Counted from the first letter of the stretch, positions 45,184 to 56,253 are shown. The stretch is DNA of 64,000 nucleotides from Vanrija pseudolonga (GCF_020906515.1 NC_085850.1:124001-188000); one strand, 5' to 3'. The notes: a model not told the origin generated them from the sequence alone. Numbers and translations: made by a program.

Positions 45184-45910
45184 ATGATCCTCCGCGTCGT
45201 CGTGCTCGCGGCCGCCCTCGGCCTCGTCCTCGCGAGCATCACGACCAACGGCGAAGCCCTACGGCGCGGTCTGCCGCCCCTGCGTCCAAAGCACCTCTTC
45301 AGTGCGTACGCGTGGTCGCGTCTAGCTAAACTGACGCGCCGACGCAGACCACGCCGCCGTCAAGCACCACCACATCCCGCGCGCGAGTGGTGCGCCTCCG
45401 GCGGTGGCCACCGTGTTGCCGTATGCTCGTGCTCCGTTGGCCGTTTAACTGTATGCTGACGTCCCCAGCGCAACCGGCTCCAACTTTGAACACTCGTGCA
45501 CCAACATCGCCGTCTCGACCACTGCCGGCGTGTCGACGCTCACGGCGCAGTGCGACGACGGCACGGGGACGCATATGTCGTCATCGCTCGACCTATCGAC
45601 ATGCTAGTGAGTGTGGCCGTCCCCTTGCTTGTGGTGCCCGCTCACCCCCACAGCACATTCAACCACAACACCCTCGCGTGCACGCCCGGCTCGACGACGC
45701 CCCTCGCGCCCCGCTGCTCGATATGCACCAACACGCTCCAGACGGGCACTTACTACTCGCGCCTCGAGTGCGTGTGCTATCTCATGAACAATGTCAACCA
45801 GGGCAACCTGGCCGCTGATATGGGTGGGTGCGGGTGTGGGGGAGGTGGGCTGACAGGCTCTAGGCGCGTGTATCGGTAACCGCGGCGGCGTGCTGTACTG
45901 TGGGCCGTAA
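45184..45910 (+). CDS. Secreted cyanovirin-N (CVNH)-like lectin
   Basis: Five exons (45184-45301, 45348-45420, 45469-45606, 45654-45823, 45864-45910) give 181 residues in frame. A clear signal peptide (M-I-L-R-V-V-V-L-A-A-A-L-G-L-V-L-A) is followed by a basic propeptide-like region. The mature part fits the CVNH pattern: N-F-E-H-S-C-T-N-I, L-T-A-Q-C, then S-S-S-L-D-L-S-T-C, and a second half with further cysteines ending C-I-G-N-R-G-G-V-L-Y-C. CVNH proteins bind mannose-type glycans. Extra cysteines (R-C-S-I-C-T-N, L-E-C-V-C-Y) exceed the usual two pairs and suggest added disulphides. Role probably at the cell surface or in the medium. Confidence 0.7.
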
Positions 45911-46482
45911 GCGGTGCGGCGCGGCGGGCGAGCGAGGCCGCGGCGTGACAGTGTCGGCGTCGGCGTACGTGCGTACCGCATCCCGCTCGGCGATGCATGT
46001 TGAGTGCATGCACGAGATCTGGAGCGTCAAAGTGTTGCCCGTGACACTGCCTTGGCAGCAACAGATCTGGAGCAGTGGTGGTGGTGTTGGTGGTCAAGTG
46101 GCACATGACTGGGGTGAGTCGCACCTAAAATCATCGCCACCAGCACCCCCAGATCTGCTCGATCTCGATCCGCAGCACTGCTGCCAAGGAACTCGCGGCA
46201 TGCACGAGGCGATGGATGTCGTCACGAGGCGCCGTCGACGACGAGCACATGCACACAGGGGCACACACTCACATCCTCCAGATCTCGAGGGGCGTGGCGT
46301 GTTATCGGTGTTTGGCTTGGCTTGGCACCATTCAAAGGACATTGTCGCGCTTCTTTCAGCACTGCAAGGCTTGGCAAAACAACTTGTTCGGGATGTGTGG
46401 GGGGATCTGGCGGCGTGAAGGGGTCGAGGTATAAGACTGGCTGACGGCGCCGTGCTGACTTGACTCCCTCCACTCACTCACC
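45911..46482. other. Intergenic between secreted-protein genes
   Basis: About 570 bases; no gene. Carries the TATA box of the protease gene (46430-46435). Confidence 0.4.
46430..46435 (+). promoter_or_regulatory. TATA box of secreted protease-like gene
   Basis: TATAAG 53 bases before the ATG at 46483. Confidence 0.55.
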
Positions 46483-48558
46483 ATGCGCCTCGCTCATCTT
46501 CTACCCCTCCTCATCGCGGCCGAGGGCCTCGCATCGGCTATTCCTCTCAAGCTCGAGGGTGGTGTGGTGGCGCGGACCAATGGGCCGTACAAGGCCTGGG
46601 AGAGTGGTTGGGACGGCAAGAAGGGCGGCGGCGAGGACGACTGCGACGACGATGACAAGGGCGACGGCAAGGACGGCGGCAAGGGCCACGGCAACAAAGG
46701 TGATGGTCACGACGACGACCATGGCCATGGCCACGACGGCGGCCACGACGGCAACCATGACGGCGGCCACGACGGTGGCCACGATGGCGGCCATGACGGT
46801 GGTCACGACGGCGGCCACGATGGTGGTCACGACGGCGGCCACGATGGTGGTCACGACGGCGGCCATGATGGTGGTCACGACGGCGGCCACGATGGTGGTC
46901 ACGACGGCGGCCACGATGGTGGTCACGACGGCGGCCACGATGGTGGTCACGACGGCGGCCACGATGGCGGCCACGACGGTGGCCATGACGGCGGCCACGA
47001 TGGCGGTCACGATGGTGGCCATGACGGCGGCCACGGCGACGGCAAGGACTGCGACATTCCCACCGACACCCCGGGCATAGTCACCTGGATCCTCGACAAC
47101 TCCGTGGTCCCGAACCCAGCCATCAAGCTCCCGCCCAGCATCAACAACGGGGGCACGCTCCCCGACCTGGTGAACAACGGCTCGATCCCGACAGAGAACA
47201 ACACCGCGCCGCTGCTGGATGGACAGCTGCCCGCGAACCTGGCCAACACCAGCACTCCCGCCACCTCCTTCGGCGGGCTGAACGTCACCGGCGCGAACTC
47301 CTCCTTCACGCCGCCGCAGGGCACGAACGCGAACGCGATCGTCTTCCCCGGGCGTACTCACACCCAGCGCCCGCCTGCGCGCTCGCTCTCGCACTACCAC
47401 ACCGCCCGGCAGCAGCTCTTCTCCCAGCCTGACCCGCCCGCCCCCAACCCGGACCCGACACTCACCTGCAACTACGCGTACGAGCACGTCCTCGGCGGCG
47501 CGGGGACGACGGCAAAGGGCGCGCTGTGGGCGATTGAAGGCTACGTCAACCTCGTGGCCGCCGACGTGCACCAGGGCGGCATTGGCGACTGCGGCATGGG
47601 CGCGGCGGTCATGGCGCTCGCGAGCGGCGGCTGGACAAAGTACCTCACCAACATGTTCACGAAGAGCAACTTTGATGGGCAGAACCGCGAGATGACAGCC
47701 AACTTCAAGAAGGACGGCAAGACCGTCCCGGTCGTGATTGACGACCAACTGCCCGTGCTGCAGAACGTCAACCCCAACTGCTGGCCATACCCAGGCTATC
47801 AGCCAGTCAACGACGCAGCGTACCCCGACCTCTCGGTCCCGACGCCAATCTTCTTCATGCCGCTCTTCGAGAAGGCGTTCGCCAAGTTCCTCGACGCGAC
47901 GCCGGACTGGAAGTCGGCCAAGCCGGGCACGACGGGGTACGAGGGGCTCGAGGGCGTCAACCCCGCGTACGTGCTTGCGGCTATTACTGGCGGCACGCCC
48001 AAGTCCGTCTGGCGCACGAAGGACGGGTTCGACGGACCGATCCTCGCCGCGCTCATCACGTGCATGCGCGGCCTGGCGCCCTGCGCGATCGGCACGACGA
48101 ACGCGACCACCCTCGCGGGGCTGGGCACCATCCCGGCCGACGGCGCGCTGTGGCTCAACCCTGCCGGCTCGGCTGCCATGCCTGCAGGCTACACCCCCGG
48201 CCAGACCTCCGGCCTGCTGGCCTCGGATGCCCCGACGTCCAAGAGCACGTACACGATCGTCGACTTTGACCAGGTCATCCACACCCCCGCCGGGGACCGC
48301 AGCACGGCAATCACGATGGTCGGCAACCACGCGTACGCCTTCGAGTGGACCGCGAGCACGCATGTGCCGTTCACCACGCCCATGGTCGACTGGGATATGC
48401 GCATCCTCAACCCGTGGGGAGGCAACCCGTGCCAGTGGCCTGGTGGCTGCGGCGGCGGCGGCGCGTTCGACGAGCCCGCGCAGGTCAGCACCAGTTTCCG
48501 CACCTTTGCGCAGACTATCGCGGGCGTGTTTACCGTCGAGAACATGCCGGCGATTTGA
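46483..48558 (+). CDS. Secreted calpain-fold cysteine protease with Gly-His-Asp-Gly repeats
   Basis: Single exon, 691 residues. Signal peptide M-R-L-A-H-L-L-P-L-L-I-A-A-E-G-L-A-S-A, a short spacer and a D/K/G-rich stretch, then about 25 G-H-D-G repeats (residues about 83-182). A region rich in N-x-S/T sites follows, then a calpain-like (C2) core: V-H-Q-G-G-I-G-D-C-G-M with catalytic Cys370 and oxyanion Gln364, G-N-H-A-Y-A-F with His616, and L-N-P-W-G-G with Asn643. All catalytic positions are kept, so it may be active. Calpains are normally cytosolic and calcium-dependent; secretion and a metal-binding-type repeat are unusual. The usual Trp after the catalytic Cys is Gly here. No C2-like domain follows. 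Confidence 0.8.
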   Translation: MRLAHLLPLLIAAEGLASAIPLKLEGGVVARTNGPYKAWESGWDGKKGGGEDDCDDDDKGDGKDGGKGHGNKGDGHDDDHGHGHDGGHDGNHDGGHDGGHDGGHDGGHDGGHDGGHDGGHDGGHDGGHDGGHDGGHDGGHDGGHDGGHDGGHDGGHDGGHDGGHDGGHDGGHDGGHDGGHDGGHGDGKDCDIPTDTPGIVTWILDNSVVPNPAIKLPPSINNGGTLPDLVNNGSIPTENNTAPLLDGQLPANLANTSTPATSFGGLNVTGANSSFTPPQGTNANAIVFPGRTHTQRPPARSLSHYHTARQQLFSQPDPPAPNPDPTLTCNYAYEHVLGGAGTTAKGALWAIEGYVNLVAADVHQGGIGDCGMGAAVMALASGGWTKYLTNMFTKSNFDGQNREMTANFKKDGKTVPVVIDDQLPVLQNVNPNCWPYPGYQPVNDAAYPDLSVPTPIFFMPLFEKAFAKFLDATPDWKSAKPGTTGYEGLEGVNPAYVLAAITGGTPKSVWRTKDGFDGPILAALITCMRGLAPCAIGTTNATTLAGLGTIPADGALWLNPAGSAAMPAGYTPGQTSGLLASDAPTSKSTYTIVDFDQVIHTPAGDRSTAITMVGNHAYAFEWTASTHVPFTTPMVDWDMRILNPWGGNPCQWPGGCGGGGAFDEPAQVSTSFRTFAQTIAGVFTVENMPAI
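46729..47036 (+). repeat. 12-bp coding minisatellite (GHDG units)
   Basis: About 25 in-frame copies of a 12-base unit encoding G-H-D-G. In the centre the units alternate between two codon versions, making a 24-base higher-order repeat, which suggests recent expansion by unequal exchange or slippage. One early unit reads N-H-D-G. Copy number probably varies between strains. Confidence 0.9.
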
Positions 48559-48790
48559 GCGGCGCTGGCGTTGCCTGTGGATGGCACAAGGACACTTTAG
48601 TAGTTGTGTAGGACTTTAAGTGTAGCTAGGACAATAGGTGTTCATGTGACTTGTTAGCATCGTCAGTGGCTCACCCCCGTCGCACGCCGCCCATGGCATA
48701 CCCCCCGCCAGAGTACAGATGCATGATCCCAAGAAAAGCACAAACATTAGCCAAGTCGAGTCGAGTATATCTACAGCTTCGCCACGTCGT

Positions 48791-50645
48791 CTATGAGAAC
48801 GCCGCGACGCGCCGCGTGCCATGGAAGCGCGCGAAGAAGTTCTTGCCGGCCCAAAAGTCCTGGCTCTTGCCTTCAACAATGAAGTCGGGGGCGCGGATGG
48901 ATCCGATCCACGGGATACGGAGGACCGCCGCGCCGCCTTTGCTGCCTAGCAGGACGGTCGAGTCGCGCATGCCCCTGCTGGGGGTGTACGGCTTGGGCTT
49001 GTTCCCTCTTATCAGGGCGTCAATAATGCCGGCGAGCGCGACGCCCTCCGCGGCGGCCGCGACGCCCGTCTTCCAGCTCGGGCTGTTGGCACAGTCCCCG
49101 ATGGCGTAGTACGCGCCTGTGAGCGGCGAGCGCGGGGAGCCGCGCACGCGGAAGAACTCGTCGACCGAGATATACCCGTTCGTAGTGAGCGCGTCGGGGT
49201 CGCCCTCGGCCACGAGGCGCGCGTTGGGCTTGTTGCCCGTCGAGTTGAACACGTAGTCTGCGTCGATCGTCTTCCCCGACACGAGCGGGATGGCGTGCAT
49301 CCGCTCGAGCAGGCCCGGCGTGCCGCCCCACGAGCCCGACTTGAAGTCGACCCGGTCGCACAGGATGATGTCCACGCCGCGGTCGGCGAGCTGCTTCTGC
49401 AGCGCGGTGGACAGCTTGGACGAGGTTTTCGGCGGCACGTACGTGTGCTTCGTGTTCCCGCCCGAGTCGGACGGGTGCAGCAGGCCGACGTCCCAGTGCA
49501 CGATGGTGACTTTTTTGCGCGGGTATGTCTCGTTGATCTCCTAGGCGTGGGGTTAGCCAAAACAAAGCAACGCGGCGATGCCACACTCACGCCGGCCACT
49601 TCGATCCCAACACTCCCGCCGCCCACAATCAACACGCTCTCGGCATGCTTGATGTCGTGCTGCGTCTTGCGCAGCCCCGCCATCCACTCGCCCATGCTCG
49701 CGCCGGGTGCAGGCCGGATGGGCGCGGGCGACTGGGCGCCCGTCGCGATGATGCAGCGCTGCGTGAGGGGTTAGCTGGAGGCTTCCTGCGTGTACGGCAC
49801 GGCCACCGGGTGCCTCGCGACCTGCGTGCCCGCCCTGGCGGGCGGACACTTCTGCTGCACCCACCTCAAACTCGATCTCCATCTCGCCCTCAAACTCGCG
49901 CTCTAGCCAGACGTGGTTGCGCTTGAGCGCCACGACGGCGTTGGGGCAGAGCACGCGGTGGCGCGAGTTGGCGGGGAACATGGTCTCCTGGGTCACTGGC
50001 GCGGTGAAGTTCTTGCTCTCCCAGCCTGGGCGTGGGTGTCAGCAAGGCTACGACGGACGATTGACACCGCGCCACGCCCACTCACCCGGCACGACCAACG
50101 CGCGCACGACAATCGGCGCGTGCTGCACAAACTCGTTGCGCTCAATCAGGATGATGCGGTGCGACATGGGGAGGTTGTTGGCGAGCGCGTTGACGAACGA
50201 GTGGCCCGCGACCGAGGCTGAGCAGGGTGTTAGCCTGCTTCCATGCTTCATCTGCCTCCAACTCACCCCCAATGACCACAATGTTCTTCCACTTCTTGTA
50301 TCCCACCGGGCCAGGCTGCCAGCGGCCCGCGGCGCCGACCGTCGTCGCGATAGAAGGGCGGGACGCGAACTGGCTCGTGCTCGGCGTCGCGATGGTGGCC
50401 GTGGACGCGGTCGACGCGGCCGTCGACGGCGCGCTGGACGACGGCGCTCTGCTCTCGACACTCATGGGCGTGATGGGCGTTACCGGTGTCGAGGGGGATG
50501 GCGGGCCCATGTCGACCGTCCTGCGGCGAGAGACCTCTCGCGGGCGGGGCAGGGTGCTGAACTGCGGCGATGCGGCGGATGCGTGATGCGCGTCGTCGCT
50601 GCCGACATTAGACGGCAGGTGCTCGTCGCTCTGACTCTTGAGCAT
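48791..50645 (-). CDS. AIFM2/FSP1-like FAD-dependent NAD(P)H oxidoreductase
   Basis: Five minus-strand exons (50267-50645, 50086-50217, 49865-50025, 49591-49758, 48791-49540) give 529 residues in frame. An unusual Ser/Thr/Pro-rich N-terminal extension of about 115 residues precedes the flavoprotein core. The first Rossmann strand N-I-V-V-I-G-G is cut by an intron and continues A-S-V-A-G; a second motif V-L-I-V-G-G-G-S-V-G-I-E binds NAD(P)H; I-I-A-T-G-A and A-I-G-D-C-A-N mark the FAD site. This matches the AIF-like/ferroptosis suppressor group that reduces quinones. No mitochondrial presequence is obvious. The intron at 49759-49864 (106 bases) is longer than its neighbours. Confidence 0.85.
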
Positions 50646-51788
50646 GGCGGGTGGGGGGGTTGGGGCGAGGGCTGGCGAAGGGAGCTTGGGCCGCTGATAA
50701 GTATTATTTTAGTCTGCACACGTCCAAGAGGAGGAGGAGCGCAAGGAGCTCGAGAAGCACGGGCGAGCGAGACGGGCAGCAGCACGAGCCGGTACGACTC
50801 CACTGAGGGTGGGTGAGAACAACGACTAACCCAAGCTCAACCTTGTCCCCGTCGTGACCTACCTACCTCGTGCGACGCTCCCTCCCCCGCTCCCTCGCCC
50901 ACTGTGACCCCGCCTTGCTTGGTCCGCCAAGCAGAATTTACAGGAAGCCTGCGTGCGACAATGTTGTCCTCCTCCGTCCGCTGGACAGTCGAGGACGTCA
51001 GGAAATTAACCAGGGAGAGCAAAAGGCACGTCTCGCAGCGCTCATGCCGGCTCGTCCCGTCCCGCTCATTTCTCCGCGACGTGCGTGCCGGTGGCCGGTG
51101 TCCTCCGGGGTGTCAAGCTGCACACCCTCGTCGTACAGCAATGTTACGTACGCTCTGCATGCCCTTGTCGCGCACCCTGCAGGCCCAACCTTCCACTCTG
51201 TGCGGCAACCTTGACAAGTGCCAGTGCCAGAGATAACGATTGTTGCCTCAAAGTCCCCGCGGCGCGCGGCGCGATCGACAAATTGGTGTTTAATCGCTCC
51301 AGGCGCGTTTTTCCGACAAACAGCGTGATTCCAGTCGAGCGGGGTGGGGGAGGGGGAGTGTATGGGGGGTTGGGTGGGCGAGGCGAGGCGAGGCGAGGCG
51401 GGGGAACCCTGCCAGGGAGGCTCGGGGCATGCCGCACGCACGAGCAGTTGTCTCGCCAACGGCGCCGCCATGCCGCGGAGGCGGACAGAAGCAGTAGCAG
51501 CAGTCGTGACGCCGGCTGCATGCATATCCGTGAGCAGCGAGCTGCGAGCTCACGCCGGCACATGTGGCTTCGTGCACGCCACTTGCTTGACGCGGGAGCC
51601 AGTCTCACCAGTCTGACCTCACCAGCCGCCCGCATTCCTGTCTGAGGCGACCCAAACACCCCGCGCAGTATCTCGGCGCTATACACATGCATACCCCCGG
51701 CGGCGTGATGGCGCGATCTATCCAGCGCCGCTAACCCCATATCGTAGCACTCCTGACCCAGTATTCCGCCGGCAGCTTCGCACCACCC
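50646..51788. other. Intergenic
   Basis: About 1.1 kb between the oxidoreductase start and the 3' end of the lyase-like gene. No gene seen. Contains a short (GCGAG)n-like run near 51380. Confidence 0.35.
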
Positions 51789-53513
51789 TCACGCCACCCC
51801 GACCCCCACGCCGTCGCCAATCACGTCCATCGCATAGTCGGCCAGCGTGCCCATGTGCCCGTACCAGTCGCTTACGAGCGGGCCGCCAGCGCTCTCAGCC
51901 CCATACGGCGTGATCACGCCGTCGAACAGGCCTCTCACGCCGCCGTCGAGCACGGCGCGCGCTCCACGCACGGCGCCGAGGGCGGCGGAGATTTGGCCTG
52001 CAAGGGGGAGGATGGTGAGGACGTACCCTAGGGCACCGATACGTTGTGGCAGCTTTGCGAGCTCCTCGTCGGACTCTGCGGTGGCAGGTTAGCTCCCTGC
52101 CCTTGTCTTGTGCTCCGGTGTTCCCCACTCACGCTCGAGCCACTCGCGCCTGGTCTGGCTCGTGTTGAACATCAAGTACTTGTCGGGGTGCGCACCCAAC
52201 ACCTCGTCCGCGAACCGCGCCGCATTGGCGAGCGTGTACCCGAACGTGCAGTACCAGAGCACGTCGGCGAGCGGCGCCGCGCGCGTCGCGCGGTCGATCG
52301 CGGCGTCAAGGCTGCCGCGGTAACGGTACCAGCCCTGGTAAGTGCGTGGGCTCTCTGGGTCCCATGCCAGCGGGCCCAGCTTGCCCAGCAAGACGTCAGC
52401 GACGCGCTTCGCGTCGGCGACGTTGAGGCCCTTGCTCTGCTCTGCAAACTTCCCCCTCGCCGCCTCGTCGGCGAGCTCGTCGAACGCCTCGCGGAGCGTC
52501 CGCAGACGCGCATTCTTGACCCACGTCTCGCCGGCCCCCGGGGTCCCGTTCAGCGTGGCGCACGCGTAGCTCTCGACCTGCGGGATCGTCGCGCCGAGGA
52601 TGTACGGCGTGTCGGCGCCGTCGATCGTGCTCGTGATGTGCGTTGCGTCGATTGTGTCCGTCCGCGCGATGAGCACGGCCTCGGACGCGAGGATGTCAAG
52701 CTGCAGCTTGGACGCCGAGAGGCGGCGCGCGTACTCGCTAAACGGGACGACGACGGCGCCGACCCCGCCGGAGTGGTCGAAACGCTTCGACCCGGACACG
52801 AGGTCGTCGATGTGGAAGCCTGACCCGCCGGCCTCGACGAGCTGCTTGGTCGCCTTCATGACTGTCGAGTGGAGCCCGAAGCTACGTCCGTTAGTCAGGG
52901 CCTCCGCTAACACCGCGACACCTACCCCGAGTCGGCGTCGGCGATGAGCGGGATGAGCGGGTCAACGAAACCGCGGCCCTCAAACTCTGGACGCAGGGCA
53001 AGGCGGCGGTACAGCCGTCCATGGAGGAGCTGGGAGCGGACGAGTGTCTCGACCTGGGCGCGGCGTTAGCCCAACCCAGCAGCACCCTGTGCCCACCTTC
53101 TTGGCCACCGTGTCGTAGGTGTAGTCCGACAAGTCGGCGCCCGGCGCCGCAGAGTCGGCAAAGCTCAGCGCGGCGCCGGACACATACGCGATCTGCGCGC
53201 CGGCCTTGGTCACCCCGTCGAGAGTGACTGCGTCCGCGACGCCGACGACGGTCGCGCCCGTGCGCTGCTGCTTGTGCGCCTCGAGGATCTCGCGCAGCCG
53301 GAGCGGCATCGCGTTGCTCTGCGTGGGCGGGAGGACATCGCGCAGCTCAGCCACCTGCTGTGCCGTGTATGGCCGCCTGATGTGCCGCTGGGTCGGGGAG
53401 GCGAAGAAGGCCTCGATGGTGGCCGGGTTGCGGTGGTTGAGGATGGAGGGGCGCGGCGTGAGCGCCGGCTGCGCTGGCGCAGGCTTCGCTGGAGATGCTG
53501 CGTCAATGGTCAT
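51789..53513 (-). CDS. Isocitrate-lyase-like protein A, altered catalytic motif
   Basis: Four exons (53097-53513, 52926-53053, 52133-52881, 51789-52075) give 526 residues, a normal fungal isocitrate lyase length. The family match is clear: R-R-P-Y-T-A-Q-Q-V near the start, Y-D-T-V-A-K-K-V, the Mg-site strand I-A-D-A-D-S-G-F-G (around 177-184), and I-A-R-T-D followed by T-H-I-T-S-T-I-D. But the signature K-K-C-G-H reads K-R-F-D-H (214-218), so the catalytic Cys is Phe; E-D-Q reads D-D-L; and the N-C-S-P-S-F-N-W region reads N-T-S-Q-T-R-R-E-W. Ordinary isocitrate cleavage is therefore unlikely. It may be a diverged C-C lyase or a non-catalytic protein. It follows regulator A; a paralogue ends the window. 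Confidence 0.85.
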
Positions 53514-53838
53514 GGTACAGAAACAACAATGCTGGGTGCTGAATCTCGGCGTATACGACAGCTGACTAAATGTACGTTCTCGGCTATACCTCGCTCGCTC
53601 GCTCACATGACAGATAGCGATGGGTGGGTATCGCGGTTGACATGGAGGAGGAGCAGTTGCCGCCTCTTGTCGGGGGAGGAGAGCGGGCGAGGCAGAGGCG
53701 AGTGTGGCGGGGTAATATTGGTCCGGAGGTGGCGGCAAGTGGTCCGCCTCGGGCCTGCTGCCCTTGTTGACATTTTGCTCAGCTCAGCATTGTCGGCAGC
53801 GTGTCCGACAAGTCGGTGCCCTCACCGACAGATGCATA
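53514..53838. other. Intergenic, regulator A to lyase-like A
   Basis: About 325 bases: 3' flank of regulator A and promoter of the lyase-like gene. No gene seen. Confidence 0.35.
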
Positions 53839-56253
53839 TCACAACTGTGGGGGCTGGCCCAGCGACTGTGGGATCCAGTCGGTGCTCCACCCGACCAGCG
53901 TCAACAGGTCATCCAGCTGCGCGGTCGAGCTCTCCGCGAGCGAGTCGGGCGTGAGGTCCGCCTGCAGCGGCAAAAAGTTCTCGTCCCCCCAAGCGGTCCA
54001 CGTCTCGCCGTTCTCCTCGGAGAAGGGGAAGAAGTCGAAGCGCGGCAGCCCCGATACGAGGTCTGCCGAGTCGCGGCGCGACGTCGGCGCTGTAGCGGGC
54101 TTGGGCTTTGCACTGGCGCCAAGCTGCGCTATGCAGCGCGCGGCGAGGGCGTTGAATGCGCGGCTTAGCCCTCGGGCATATGGCCAGCCTGCCGACGGCG
54201 TCAGTGACATTCCCGAGCCGCACTCCACGCCGCGACGCACCTCTGCAGAACGACCCGATAAACCCCTCCGTGGCGCGGATCTCGTCAATCGCAGCCGCGC
54301 ACCACTCTGCGTCGTGCGCGTACTCGCCGCGGCCGTACTGGCTGAGCGTGTACAGCAGCGTCATGCCGACGGCGATGACGATGTGGAGCTGGAAGTAGTT
54401 GTCGCGGATGAGGCGGTGTTTCTGCATGTGCACCGAGATGGCGATGGCCGCCGACGCCGACTCGCGGAGCACGAGCAGCTGCGCGTCGGTCGGGGCGGAG
54501 AAGCTTGCTTTTGACGGACCGTACAGACGCGTCAGGAAGATGTGGTAGTACAGGTCGAAGAGGCTGTTGTTGACCATGTCGTCGTCGTCGTTTGGGTCCG
54601 ACAACGGCGTGCTGCTCGGCCGCGGGGCGCGCGCGAGCCAGTCGTCCAGGTCGCGGTGGAGCGCGGCGGCCTCGGCTTGTGATGGGCTAGGGGACTGGAC
54701 GTGCGTGTACACGCGCCAGCTGAGGCGGCGCATCTCGATCATGTGCGCGAAGAAGGCCGTCGCGTCCTGCAGGTCAGCGGCAGCCGAGCATGTCCCGCCT
54801 ACCATGCCCTCGGCGAGCGAGCCAATGTCGTCCAGGTGCTCGGGCAGCTTGATCCCGATCTCGGTGTCGCTCAGGACGATGGGCACGGCGAGGCTCGACC
54901 CAACTAGGCGTTAGCTCGCGTACGCAGGCCCGGCTTACCTATCCGGTCCAGGCTGTAGACACACCAGAAGATGACCCGTCGACGGTCCTTCTCCGACTGC
55001 GTCAAGCTGGCCGCTGGCTCGCGGTGCATGCCTGTCGCGATGACGAGCTTGCAGATCATGGGCGCGAGGCGGACGAGGTCGACACCGCCCCAGTCGTACA
55101 GTGCGGTCAGGGCCATGAGCAGCAGCGTCGAGACACAGTCCTGCGGTGTCAGCTTGGTCTGGCATCGTCAGGCTAGCTCACCACGCCGCTCGCGGTGCGG
55201 ATAACTTCCGGCAGGGCGGCTGCGGCGCGATTACGCAGCAGTGTCGTGTCGATACGTTCGCCACTCCCGCGCTGAGAGAGCCAGACACACCCGACCGAGA
55301 AGACCATGAACAGGCGTGCTGTCTGGAGCGGCGTCGCGGTCGCGTCGGGCAATGCGTCTGACGCAGCTGGCTTGTACACGAGCTGCAGGCTGGCGGTGTC
55401 AGCTTCCTACCTAGCACATAAGCTCACTCGTGCAGCAGGTCGAACTGCCTGATAAAGGGGTACACCGCGTTACTCTTGAGAAACTCGTGCACAAGCACCA
55501 CTGCGAGCTCGTACGGCGGCCACTGCGCCACGGCGGTCTGGTTGACGGCCGACGCGTCGTCGTTCTCCCACTCTGCCTCGGTGCCTAGGCTGGACTTGAT
55601 GAACCCCACCAGCGGCGGTTGGGGGATATGCCGCCGGCTGACGTCGAGCGTCTGCAGCGTCGCGATGATGGGCTCGGCGACCTCCTGCGCGAGCGGCTTC
55701 CACCCCTCGTCGTCTGTTGGCGCTGCGGCGCCCGCGGGCGACTTGATCTCATGCTGGGTGCTCGTCGCCACGGACGGCGAGTGCGGGATGCTCTCGGTCG
55801 CGAAGGACGCTATGTGGGCCAGGTCCGGCAGCCGGCTGGCGATGACGCTCTCGAGCGCGGCTATTCGCCTGTCCTTGTCCTCGAGCGACGCGAGGAGGTT
55901 GGTGAGATAGCTGCGGTGTGGGTCAGATACCGTCGACGCCAGCAACTCACTTTGGATGTGACCGGTCGGTAATCTTCAGCTCGAAAGTACACTTTATCCC
56001 CCGCCGCGCACAGTTTCCGCACTGCGGCTGGACGCGATCGCACTGCCGTGAATCAGCACGAGGTAAGCGCCGCACGCACCTTGCGTTTACGCTGCTGGCA
56101 CGCCTGGCATGCCTGCGGGCGCGCAATGCTCGCCTGGCGCGCGAGGCGGACCGTTGTCGCTGGGGCTCGTGAGGCCCCCGAGGAGGGCTCGGCAGCGCCA
56201 GGAGCGCCAACAGCTCCAAAGTCGCGAAATATTGCCTCTGGCACCGTCGGCAT
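53839..56253 (-). CDS. Zn(II)2Cys6 transcription factor A
   Basis: Seven exons (56080-56253, 55951-56042, 55428-55910, 55182-55389, 54939-55140, 54241-54903, 53839-54188) give 723 residues in frame. Zinc cluster cysteines at 49, 52, 59, 66, 69 and 76 (C-X2-C-X6-C-X6-C-X2-C-X6-C), with the cluster split by an intron after R-K-R-K. A coiled-coil-like stretch L-T-N-L-L-A-S-L-E-D-K-D-R-R-I-A-A-L-E follows, typical for dimerisation. The middle region has the fungal-specific factor domain (Y-D-W-G-G-V-D-L, S-E-K-D-R-R-R-V-I-F-W). The C-terminus has an acidic/aromatic F-D-F-F-P-F-S motif, a likely activation region. Paralogue of the regulator at 60317. Sits directly upstream of lyase-like gene A on the same strand and may control it. 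Confidence 0.88.

Noticed and set aside
46729-47036. Regular short repeats considered as a CRISPR-like array
   Set aside because: The repeats are 12 bases, contiguous without spacers, in frame inside a coding region of a eukaryote.
46501-48363. 620-residue open frame on the minus strand opposite the protease gene
   Set aside because: It is the shadow of the repeat and GC-rich codons of the plus-strand gene; the product is a Val/Ala/Thr-repeat protein with no fold, and the plus strand has a signal peptide and catalytic motifs.
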